From Candidatus Cloacimonadota bacterium (GTDB taxonomy: Bacteria; Cloacimonadota; Cloacimonadia; JGIOTU-2), in contig JACNJG010000077.1 in the NCBI GenBank assembly GCA_014382685.1, positions 1-13,127 of the forward strand: a stretch of 13,127 nt of DNA, given 5' to 3'. The notes below the pieces were generated by a model. The model had not been told where the DNA came from. It was given only the letters and a program-made list of their open reading frames with translations, and made no database searches. Shown here one piece after another: positions 4,833 through 11,991 of the stretch. Position numbers and translations under genes: made by a program. Each line of letters begins with the position of its first letter. Positions within the stretch are counted from its first letter, which is position 1.

Positions 4833-6845
4833 TTAAATGTCTCCACCTATGGTTTTTGCGATTACTAATGGAGCAATTTTCTCCGCTCCTATCTTTGTAA
4901 ACATTTTCGCAATTTCTTTTAATGTCGCCCCACTGTCAAAGATGTCATCAATTAATAAAATCTTCTTTCCCTCAATTTCAGCTTCATAAGAAAAAACATC
5001 TTTCACATTATCCTTTTTCAAAACATAATTCTGAAAGATTTTCTGCGGTTTGGTTTGATGAATTTTCTTTAATTCGTTGGAAAACGGAAACTTTAGAGTA
5101 CGAGCAATTTTATAAGCAAAATTTTTAACGAGATCACCGGATTCCGTTGGCGGAACATAAACGACCAGATCGAATTGTTCATCTCCGAATTTATGCCTGA
5201 AAGCTCGCAAAGTCAGAACTAAGAGATGATTCGGGAAGTCTCCGCCATTCTCATATTTACAGCGATGAATAATTGTTCCCACATTGGAAAAACCGTAATA
5301 TGATGCAGCGATTCCGTTGACTATATTGGAACTGTTCGTTTCAACTTCCAATTCGGGGTAGAAATTTTGCTGAAATTTTTGAATTCTTTCTTTCCAATGA
5401 TCATTGGGAATATACTGAGGACTTCGCTGCAGGCAGTTATTACAATTATCACATTTCTTTACCGAATCATCTCCGAGATAACTACAGAGAAAATCCATCC
5501 TGCATTCAGTCGATTCGCAATAATTAACCATTTGTGAAAGTTCGTTCATCTTAAAATCGCGCAGTTTCTCAAACTTTTCGCTATTCAGTTTGGAAGCACC
5601 GAATTGATACTCGTATTTTTTATCGCGACCATACATAACTTCTCTGATAATTCCCTGGTCGATCAAATCCGCTCTGATCACTCGAACCTGTGTTTGCTTC
5701 AGATTTGTTCTCCTCATCAAACTCCATTCACCGAGTGGTTCTTTCTTTAATGCCTCTATAACTTTTTCATATTTTTTCAGCGAAGGGCGGCTGTTCTTAA
5801 TGAAATGTTCCGGCAATTCTTTATCTTCGGGATTATACAAAAGGACAATATTTGTTGGCAATCCATCTCTCCCTGCTCTGCCTATTTCCTGATAATAATG
5901 AATAGGAGATTGCGGCATTTGCGTGTGAATGATAAACCGAATATCTGGTTTATCGATACCCATTCCGAGTGCATTCGTAGAAACGATACATTTCCAGCGA
6001 TTTTCCTTTAAACCGTTCTCAATATTTTTGCGAGATTCGGAATCCAATCCTGCATTATAATTGGCAGCACTGACATTTTCCGATTGCAGCCAGGCAGCAT
6101 ACAAATCCGTATTTACTCTTGTTCCAGTATAGATGAGTCCGTTTCCTTCCTGTTTTTGCAGAAATTGCGACAGCCACGCCATTTTTGAGATTTCGTCATC
6201 TACTTTCACTACACTCAAATAAAAATTCTTACGCAGTAAATTTCCCCTGATCAGAGAAACATTTTTACCGATTTGTTTGATAATATCATCGGCAACTTTT
6301 GTGGTTGCTGTTGCAGTGGTTGCCAGTACCGGAAAGTTTTCAGGAAGCAGTCGAACCAAACTGATTATGCGCCTAAAAGCAGGTCGGAAATCGTGTCCCC
6401 AAACAGAAATACAATGTGCTTCATCGACTACAACCATCGAAAGATTCATCTTCCTAACCGCTTCCAACCACTGCTGATTTTCCTGTCTTTCCGGAGCGAT
6501 ATAGAGAATCTTTATTTCACCATTTACTGCTTTTTCGAGAATTTTCGTGTTCTCTTCCTGTTCCTGCTCGCTGTTTATACATTCGCAAGCAATCCCGATG
6601 GATTTTAAATATTTTACCTGATCTCGCATTAAAGCAATTAACGGAGAAAAAATGATCGTCATCCCCTTAAATTGGGTTGCCGGAAATTGATAACATAACG
6701 ATTTACCGAAACCAGTTTTCTCGATTAAGAGAATTCTCTCACCCTTCATGATTCGCACGATTGTTTTCCATTGATCATCGTAGAAATGATGAATGTTGAA
6801 TATTTTTTGAAGTTTTTGTTCCGCTTCAGTTCTATCCATAATCAT
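4833..6845 (-). CDS. RecQ-like DNA helicase fused to a ComF-type phosphoribosyltransferase domain
   Basis: The protein has 670 residues. The helicase core carries an unusual Walker A, KTGFGKS (43-49), then DEAH (141-144) followed by the RecQ aromatic loop CISVWGHDFRP, TTATAT (176-181), and motif VI QEIGRAGRDG (319-328). A winged-helix-like segment spans about 355-420. A zinc-binding set follows with C443, C448, C454, C465, C468 and C471, of the FLCSYLGD..CDNC type. From about 515 to the end it is a type I phosphoribosyltransferase resembling ComFC: VVYVPP near 561-566 and the PRPP-binding loop LLIDDIFDSGAT (630-641). No HRDC domain is seen. AGGAT 6 nt before the ATG at 6845 supports this start. 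It unwinds DNA by family; the phosphoribosyltransferase substrate is unknown. Its stop abuts the DprA-like gene, and an unknown ORF ends 8 bp upstream. Confidence 0.9.
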   Translation of the reverse strand: MIMDRTEAEQKLQKIFNIHHFYDDQWKTIVRIMKGERILLIEKTGFGKSLCYQFPATQFKGMTIIFSPLIALMRDQVKYLKSIGIACECINSEQEQEENTKILEKAVNGEIKILYIAPERQENQQWLEAVRKMNLSMVVVDEAHCISVWGHDFRPAFRRIISLVRLLPENFPVLATTATATTKVADDIIKQIGKNVSLIRGNLLRKNFYLSVVKVDDEISKMAWLSQFLQKQEGNGLIYTGTRVNTDLYAAWLQSENVSAANYNAGLDSESRKNIENGLKENRWKCIVSTNALGMGIDKPDIRFIIHTQMPQSPIHYYQEIGRAGRDGLPTNIVLLYNPEDKELPEHFIKNSRPSLKKYEKVIEALKKEPLGEWSLMRRTNLKQTQVRVIRADLIDQGIIREVMYGRDKKYEYQFGASKLNSEKFEKLRDFKMNELSQMVNYCESTECRMDFLCSYLGDDSVKKCDNCNNCLQRSPQYIPNDHWKERIQKFQQNFYPELEVETNSSNIVNGIAASYYGFSNVGTIIHRCKYENGGDFPNHLLVLTLRAFRHKFGDEQFDLVVYVPPTESGDLVKNFAYKIARTLKFPFSNELKKIHQTKPQKIFQNYVLKKDNVKDVFSYEAEIEGKKILLIDDIFDSGATLKEIAKMFTKIGAEKIAPLVIAKTIGGDI

Positions 6846-6853
6846 AGACTATC

Positions 6854-7087
6854 CTATGTTTTTTGGGGCTTATTGTCACCTATAGTATTCTTAGAAGTTG
6901 TTGGAAATGAGTTATAAATCTTTTTTATTATTATATCAGCTAATTTACGATTATATGCTTTATCATCAGTTTTTGCACTTTTTTCAATCATAGATACTGA
7001 ACCGACTTTTAGGAATTTGAAAAGATAAGGTTTTGCTTCATTAATTGTGGTTTTATCAAATTTAAAGTATATTAATGTTTTAAGCAT
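6854..7087 (-). CDS. Hypothetical small protein upstream of the RecQ-like gene
   Basis: This is a 77-residue ORF of lysine-rich, mixed alpha/beta look (MLKTLIYFKFDKTTINEAKP at the start, KLADIIIKKIYNSF near 48-61) that I do not recognise. It ends 8 bp before the helicase start, so it could be the first gene of a three-gene operon. Against it, no ribosome site precedes the ATG at 7087, and the in-frame upstream extension offers no better start. It could also be the remnant of a gene truncated when the neighbouring segment arrived. Confidence 0.4.
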   Translation of the reverse strand: MLKTLIYFKFDKTTINEAKPYLFKFLKVGSVSMIEKSAKTDDKAYNRKLADIIIKKIYNSFPTTSKNTIGDNKPQKT

Positions 7088-7148
7088 AAATCTGTCATAG
7101 TATATTGATCCACAAGTTTTCTAGCATGCATCATACCGCTTAATCACA

Positions 7149-7164
7149 CAGCGCCTTGTTATGT
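7149..7164 (-). other. Half-site resembling an integron attC arm
   Basis: On the minus strand ATAACAAGGCGCTG resembles the opening arm of attC sites of integron cassettes, which start with a (Y)AAC core followed by a pairing arm. It lies just downstream of the nucleotidyltransferase gene stop and before the next ORF, where an attC would be expected. I could not find the complementary second arm (CAGCGCC...GTTA) within the following 80 bases, so a functional attC is not supported. Confidence 0.2.
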
Positions 7165-7193
7165 TTATATTTCATAAAAAATTATTCCTTTTA

Positions 7194-7784
7194 CTAAATA
7201 GCTCTTTTGATTAAATCCTGTAATTCAATCACAATATCAGGTGTTCCCTTAATTTCACAAAGTGGTGCTAACTGTTCCATAATATAATGTGTATCAAGAC
7301 TTTTGCCTTGCCGGAGTATTATTCCCTCAACATCCATCCAATCTTTTGTTCGATTGGCAAACGATTTTAAAATAATAAGATCTTCTGCTGAACAGGTTAT
7401 CAATTTACAATCTGTATGGAAAGAAAATGCTGTCGCACGTTTGATCATTTGATCTTCAAATGGTATTCCCGAAAGTGAAATATCTATTGAAACTCTATTT
7501 GAAGTATACAATAAAAGGACTCTATTCGTAAACGCAAAATCTTCAGCATTAGTAATTCGAGATTTAAACTTTTTCAATAGAGTTTTAATATACTTCTCTT
7601 CATTTCCAAATCCACATAACAAGCAAAGGTCTATATCTTGAGTCATTCGTATTTCACCCCAGCGAAGTACTGCTAATCCCCCTATAAAACAAAATGGCCA
7701 ATTCCTTTTTTCTAAGGTTTCTTGAAATTCTAATCCTGCTATAAATAGTGAATTTATTGGCTCTACTCTTTTGCTATCAGTCAT
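7194..7784 (-). CDS. AbiEii-like nucleotidyltransferase
   Basis: This 196-residue protein has the DNA polymerase-beta-type nucleotidyltransferase core: FIGGLAVLRWGEIR (33-46) with the GG of the GS/GG motif, then D50 and D52 in TQDIDL, and a third acidic residue D101 in VSIDISL. It also has the KSFANRTKDWMDVEGI segment (140-155) typical of AbiEii/AbiGii-type and related minimal proteins. AbiEii toxins use nucleotides to modify targets such as tRNA, but this protein is shorter and its substrate is unknown. Its ATG overlaps the end of the upstream 81-residue gene by 4 nt (ATGA), with GGA 8 nt before. The classical AbiEi winged-helix antitoxin is absent; the small upstream protein takes its place. 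Confidence 0.75.
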   Translation of the reverse strand: MTDSKRVEPINSLFIAGLEFQETLEKRNWPFCFIGGLAVLRWGEIRMTQDIDLCLLCGFGNEEKYIKTLLKKFKSRITNAEDFAFTNRVLLLYTSNRVSIDISLSGIPFEDQMIKRATAFSFHTDCKLITCSAEDLIILKSFANRTKDWMDVEGIILRQGKSLDTHYIMEQLAPLCEIKGTPDIVIELQDLIKRAI

Positions 7785-8026
7785 GTTTTTCGTCCATCTT
7801 TTTTATATAGTTTCATAAATATCTTCTGTTGCTCAACTAAGCCACTACTTAATCGGAGCTTACGATGTTCAAATGCATATTGTAACATCTCATTAAGAAG
7901 CACTAGATTTTGACTATAATAATCAGTTGCTCTTAATTCGTTTATTTTTATTCTATATAAAGCAAGTTCTGCTTTCTCCCAGGTCTCTATCCATTTTTCA
8001 ATTTTTTTTCTTTTGGAATCTTTCAT
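7781..8026 (-). CDS. Small helical protein paired with the nucleotidyltransferase
   Basis: This is an 81-residue, highly charged, apparently all-helical protein with the stretch LRLSSGLVEQQKIFMKLYKK near residues 57-76. I recall similar SGLVEQQ-containing small proteins encoded just before nucleotidyltransferases, but I cannot name a family. It overlaps the nucleotidyltransferase gene by 4 nt, so the two are translationally coupled. It could be the antitoxin or a specificity partner; that is inference from position. It starts 16 bp after the stop of a 40-residue ORF. Confidence 0.6.
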   Translation of the reverse strand: MKDSKRKKIEKWIETWEKAELALYRIKINELRATDYYSQNLVLLNEMLQYAFEHRKLRLSSGLVEQQKIFMKLYKKDGRKT

Positions 8027-8042
8027 TTAAAATATTCTCTAA

Positions 8043-8165
8043 CTAATTACTTAAATGTTCAGGGCATATTTTATACATCATACTTCTAAAAAATCTCATA
8101 TCCTGCATAGTTTTACTCAGTATATTTCTCATTTTCATAACGGTTAAATCATATTTATCAATCAT
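8043..8165 (-). CDS. Possible 40-residue protein at the head of the nucleotidyltransferase operon
   Basis: On the minus strand ATG at 8165-8163 opens a frame that closes with TAG at 8045-8043. The product starts MIDKYDLTVMKMRNILSKTM and ends with KICPEHLSN, rich in methionine and basic residues. GGA lies 8 nt upstream of the ATG, and element B with its TTGACG box lies about 50 nt upstream. It is short and matches nothing I know. It may be a real small protein, a leader, or the remains of a larger gene. Confidence 0.35.
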   Translation of the reverse strand: MIDKYDLTVMKMRNILSKTMQDMRFFRSMMYKICPEHLSN

Positions 8166-8182
8166 GTTTATTATCCAATAAC

Positions 8183-8223
8183 ATTGATAAAAATAAAATA
8201 AACATATTCATCGTCAATAAAAA
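8183..8223 (-). promoter_or_regulatory. 41-bp dispersed element with TTGACG box, probable promoter of the nucleotidyltransferase operon (copy B)
   Basis: This copy matches 2514-2554 at about 36 of 41 positions. On the minus strand it carries TTGACG (8217-8212) followed after 16 nt by TATTTT (8195-8190), a plausible -35/-10 pair. The downstream 40-residue ORF starts 25 nt after that -10. The element also lies just beyond the stop of the large outer-membrane protein gene, at the right edge of the accessory block. Confidence 0.5.
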
Positions 8224-8242
8224 AACTGCTTGATCGTGCAAC
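8219..8242 (-). terminator. Weak possible terminator of the permease/PspC/outer-membrane operon
   Basis: On the minus strand GTTGC (8242-8238) can pair with GCAGT (8229-8225), including two G-T wobbles. A run of seven T follows (8225-8219). The stem is weak, but the position, just after the outer-membrane gene stop, is right. The T-run overlaps the edge of element B. Confidence 0.25.
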
Positions 8243-8248
8243 AATACA

Positions 8249-11200
8249 CTAAAAATCCGCCCTCACTTCCATCTTTAGCTGGTAGCGTGCATCAGACTGC
8301 GGATATTTTTCTAAATAATACTTTAGAAATCCTGTCACATACTTGCTGAATTTATAATCAAACTGTAGGGTTACTCTTGTGTTCAAGCCGGCACGTTTGC
8401 TGTAGAGAATATTGGCAAAGTAATCCGAGCCATCCCGCTCATTCTGCTGCAAATGAAGCTTTGCCGACAGGTGATATTTCGAACCAGCATTATAGACAAA
8501 CTCCGGCTCGATCGTATATGAAGTTATCTTATAATCATCTGTCCCGTCAACTTTTGCACCATTTTCCATATCCATTGCAAGCAATGAAGAAACGATCATA
8601 TTATAGCTGAATTTGTATGCAATATCCGTTGAAACTCCCCACACTTCTGAGTGCAAAAAATCCTCAGTTTGATAATTTGAAATAATGTCTGTATAAGATA
8701 CCTCATTCTCAAAATTCCATTGCTTCACATTATAGAAATTTAGCGCAGCATTGTATGTATCCTGATCTAGTTCATCGAACTCATTTTGGTACCGATTATC
8801 TATCTTTTTTACCTTCTCATAAAGCAGACGCATCACGATCTTGTTCTTAACAATATTATACCAAAGCTGCTCCTTATACCGCTGATAACCGTAATCCGTA
8901 TATTGCTTATTCATCAGAGCACTTGGTTTGAGGAGATAGAGATCCAGCTTATGCGGAGTGGTAGATTTTTCCTGGATCGCAATATCTGAACTGAATATAA
9001 GCTTGTCCAAAAGCTCGTTTATGCCTTTGTCTTTCAGTGTTATTGCCCTCGACGGATTAACCTGCACATTCCAATTCATTTGAAGCTCAGTGATCGGCTG
9101 CGGTGTCCCAACTATAGTGATCTTATAGTCATAGTCCCCATCCTCCTGATAAAAACCGAGACTGTCATACAATCCGTGTCCGTCCCCCACATAGATAAGC
9201 TCCTTCACTTTGGGATAAAGCTTGATATTCCCGATCTTGTAATTCACACGATTAGAAATACTTTTATTAATAAGATTAAAGGAAAGCTGCGAGTTCAGAA
9301 GGTCAAAGTTTGTATTGCTCTCTCCTGTAAGATATTGATTTGTTCTATGAGAATAATCTGCTTTGAAATTTGTTGTTCCCTTTTGGTAAGAAAATCCGGC
9401 TTTGTAGAGTTGTGCCTTTTTATAATCAAACCAGTTTATCTTTAAACTATCCACAAACTCCTGCTCATACTCAAGCGTTATCTCTGTATTCCAGAGCGCA
9501 GCCGAGAGTCCATAAAAATACTTTACGTTGCTGAACCCAAAATCAAGCGCTCCTTCATTAGTGAATTTCCTGTCCGAAAAACCGGCATTCATCTTCATAA
9601 AACCGATCTTATAATTCCCATCCAGGGAATGTGTTCTTTGAAGTAATTCTTCTTCAGCAGTACTCGAAGTAGATTCGTTCTCTTCATGGATATTTGAAAA
9701 GGTATAATTGATCGAAGGCAGGAAAAAGAGAGCGGGATTCTGCAAATAGGAAAATGTATTTGAAAAAGTCTGCTGGCGGGCAATATCCTGCATTTTTTTA
9801 TCATAAAGCCGCACTTTGTTTGTTACCCATTTCGGAAGAGAGAATTCAATAGAGCCGCCATATTCTGAAACTGCTACAGTATCTTTTTCTATAAAATCAG
9901 AGGTTTGATACTGTTTCTTGGCAGATTCCACCCTTGCCAGAGAATGGAAATATTTGTCATGCGCCCGATAATACGCTGATGTCCTCACCTTACCTTTGGA
10001 GAAGACCGGCAGATTTAGATTTAATGAGTGGTAATGAGCAAAGCCGTTGTTGTGGTCATCATCGATTGTAGAAAAGCTATTTTGGTCAAAACTGGTGAAC
10101 ATTCCTTCTGAGATGAGTTCAAATTTTCCAAGTGCAACCTTTGCTCTGAAGTCAACATTGGTACGTTTTTCCGGGAAAGGAAGCTGTATCTCAGGCATGT
10201 ACTCTCCATTACCTTCTCCAACCCACTCATATTGAATATATCCCGATTTATTATACGAACCATTTCCGGCTCCAACAAAGGAAAAACTCACAAGATAATT
10301 TCCTGTTGAATCGAAGCCCACATACACATAATGTGAATCCGATAGAATATAGTTCCCCTGCCCTACTGCAACAGAATCCACACCCGGGATGCGCGCCTTA
10401 TCAGGGTCATTCCCGGCATTTTTTAATATCTCTTTCTCTTCCTCTGTAAGACTGAAATTCAGCGGATTTTCTTTATCATCATTGTTGCTCAGAATTTTCA
10501 AAGAGATGTCAACTGCATCATCAAAAAATGCAATATCGCCTGCTCCGAGATAAAAATTACTTCGATACTCTTCCGCTGTGTACTCATAATCAGCAATTAT
10601 GTAGGATTCCTCAGTAATAATGTTATTATTCTGAAAAATGACCGACCCCTCATTATAATCGATGAAATAGTCCTCACCGCGAGTAAGCAATGTTCCGTTT
10701 AGATATATTTTCTCTGTTCCCGAAAGCACGCGCACATTTGAGCTGTTCCTGCCCGGTAGATAATATGGTCCCTGAATTCCTTCTGTTCCGTAAAAAGAAT
10801 GGCTTTTAAAGTCCCCGTTTGAAACTGCTGCAGAGCCATTTACTTTTTGAGGTCCATTCCACTGAAAGGTTACACCTTCCAATTTGTAATCATAATTTGC
10901 ATAATACGTATTATCGAAACGAGCAAAGAAATCACCGAACTGCAAGCTGTAATTCCCGGAATATACTTTGATGAACATCTTATCAAACTCGCTGAGCTTC
11001 TTTGTCGTACCTTCTGTGGAAATTGGGGTTGTATTATCAGATAGTTGTGCTTTGATGAAAACATTTTTGGACAGCTCTCCATCCACCTGCAAATACAAGG
11101 ATTGATCAAGATCCATATCCTGCTTATTGCCCAAAGAAAGTGAAAAGCTCTTGCTTCCGGAAATATTCAGGTTGGTTGAAGTATCATATTTTTGTTTCTG

Positions 11201-11581
11201 GGTTGAGGATTGTTTTTCCTTTGATCTCGGCTGTAAAATATTTTCCTGCTGTGTATATTGCTGAAAGGAGTAGAGCAGACTTTTGGGGAAGACCTTGAAG
11301 GCGATCTTAACTCTTTCTCCGGATTTGAGCTCTTTTAAAAATGAAACAACGCCCAGCACATAATCGATGGAATAATCTTTTCCTTTATTTAGGATTGAAT
11401 CTTGATAGCTGACTTTTTCAGAATCATTTATGATATGATCGTACCCAAGCTCATAATGTGTTTTTTCAAGTTCGATTGTGATGATACTGCTCTTATCGAG
11501 AATTGAGAATTCTTCTGCATGAAGTGTGTTGAACAGGCAGAAAATTATCAACAAAAAAAAGATTGGTCGAATAAAGTGCAT
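8249..11581 (-). CDS. Large outer-membrane beta-barrel-type protein with SprA-like modules
   Basis: The protein has 1110 residues. A signal peptide is clear: MHFIRP, a hydrophobic stretch to about residue 19, and a cleavage-like LHA before EEF. Two copies of a G-x-D-Y-x-I-D-Y-x-x-G-x-V-x-F module are visible, GKDYSIDYVLGVVSF (67-81) and GEDYFIDYNEGSVIF (302-316). The second is preceded by GPYYLPGRN, a combination I associate with SprA-type and related outer-membrane proteins of the Bacteroidetes and neighbouring phyla. The rest is dominated by alternating polar/aromatic strands, and the last residue is phenylalanine (RADF), fitting a BAM-inserted barrel. SprA itself is about twice as long, so this is a relative at most; its cargo is unknown. 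ATG at 11581 follows the PspC gene by 5 bp, with AGAGG unusually close (2 nt) upstream. It is GC-richer than the accessory genes. Confidence 0.7.
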   Translation of the reverse strand: MHFIRPIFFLLIIFCLFNTLHAEEFSILDKSSIITIELEKTHYELGYDHIINDSEKVSYQDSILNKGKDYSIDYVLGVVSFLKELKSGERVKIAFKVFPKSLLYSFQQYTQQENILQPRSKEKQSSTQKQKYDTSTNLNISGSKSFSLSLGNKQDMDLDQSLYLQVDGELSKNVFIKAQLSDNTTPISTEGTTKKLSEFDKMFIKVYSGNYSLQFGDFFARFDNTYYANYDYKLEGVTFQWNGPQKVNGSAAVSNGDFKSHSFYGTEGIQGPYYLPGRNSSNVRVLSGTEKIYLNGTLLTRGEDYFIDYNEGSVIFQNNNIITEESYIIADYEYTAEEYRSNFYLGAGDIAFFDDAVDISLKILSNNDDKENPLNFSLTEEEKEILKNAGNDPDKARIPGVDSVAVGQGNYILSDSHYVYVGFDSTGNYLVSFSFVGAGNGSYNKSGYIQYEWVGEGNGEYMPEIQLPFPEKRTNVDFRAKVALGKFELISEGMFTSFDQNSFSTIDDDHNNGFAHYHSLNLNLPVFSKGKVRTSAYYRAHDKYFHSLARVESAKKQYQTSDFIEKDTVAVSEYGGSIEFSLPKWVTNKVRLYDKKMQDIARQQTFSNTFSYLQNPALFFLPSINYTFSNIHEENESTSSTAEEELLQRTHSLDGNYKIGFMKMNAGFSDRKFTNEGALDFGFSNVKYFYGLSAALWNTEITLEYEQEFVDSLKINWFDYKKAQLYKAGFSYQKGTTNFKADYSHRTNQYLTGESNTNFDLLNSQLSFNLINKSISNRVNYKIGNIKLYPKVKELIYVGDGHGLYDSLGFYQEDGDYDYKITIVGTPQPITELQMNWNVQVNPSRAITLKDKGINELLDKLIFSSDIAIQEKSTTPHKLDLYLLKPSALMNKQYTDYGYQRYKEQLWYNIVKNKIVMRLLYEKVKKIDNRYQNEFDELDQDTYNAALNFYNVKQWNFENEVSYTDIISNYQTEDFLHSEVWGVSTDIAYKFSYNMIVSSLLAMDMENGAKVDGTDDYKITSYTIEPEFVYNAGSKYHLSAKLHLQQNERDGSDYFANILYSKRAGLNTRVTLQFDYKFSKYVTGFLKYYLEKYPQSDARYQLKMEVRADF

Positions 11582-11586
11582 TCCCT

Positions 11587-11991
11587 CTAATTCTTAGGTA
11601 AAATGAGTGCTAATACTATATAGAGAAATATTCCGGCAGCAAAGTATAATCCAAGCAATAAAAATATGATCCTAACAATGCTTACATCCATATTAAAATG
11701 CCTTGCAATTCCTGCACACACACCAAAAATAACAGCATTATCCATATCTCTTGTAAGATGATTATCATCTTCTTCATCAACAATGATCTCAACTTCATCT
11801 TCAAATTTGCGGGGTATGATCAATGCAGCAATAATATAAAGGAAAATTCCTGCTCCGCCAAAAATGGTGAAAATGACCCAAATCACACGGATCAAAGATA
11901 CATCCACATTGAGATATTCGGAAAGTCCGCTGCATACACCTGCGATCTTTCCATTCCTGGTATCACGATATAAAACTTTATTTGCTTTCAT
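11587..11991 (-). CDS. Tandem PspC-domain membrane protein
   Basis: This 134-residue protein contains two PspC domains. Repeat 1 (about 5-62) has GKIAGVCSGLSEYLNVDVSL, then a transmembrane helix ending ALIIP; repeat 2 (about 84-133) has FGVCAGIARHFNMDVSIVR, then a helix ending ALILP. An acidic linker (DEVEIIVDEEDDN) separates them. PspC domains are inner-membrane regulators or sensors, best known from the phage-shock response; no other psp genes are seen here. Its ATG lies inside the last codons of the permease gene, a 14-nt overlap, so it is co-translated with it. Internal duplication of the domain is the main structural feature. Confidence 0.87.
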   Translation of the reverse strand: MKANKVLYRDTRNGKIAGVCSGLSEYLNVDVSLIRVIWVIFTIFGGAGIFLYIIAALIIPRKFEDEVEIIVDEEDDNHLTRDMDNAVIFGVCAGIARHFNMDVSIVRIIFLLLGLYFAAGIFLYIVLALILPKN

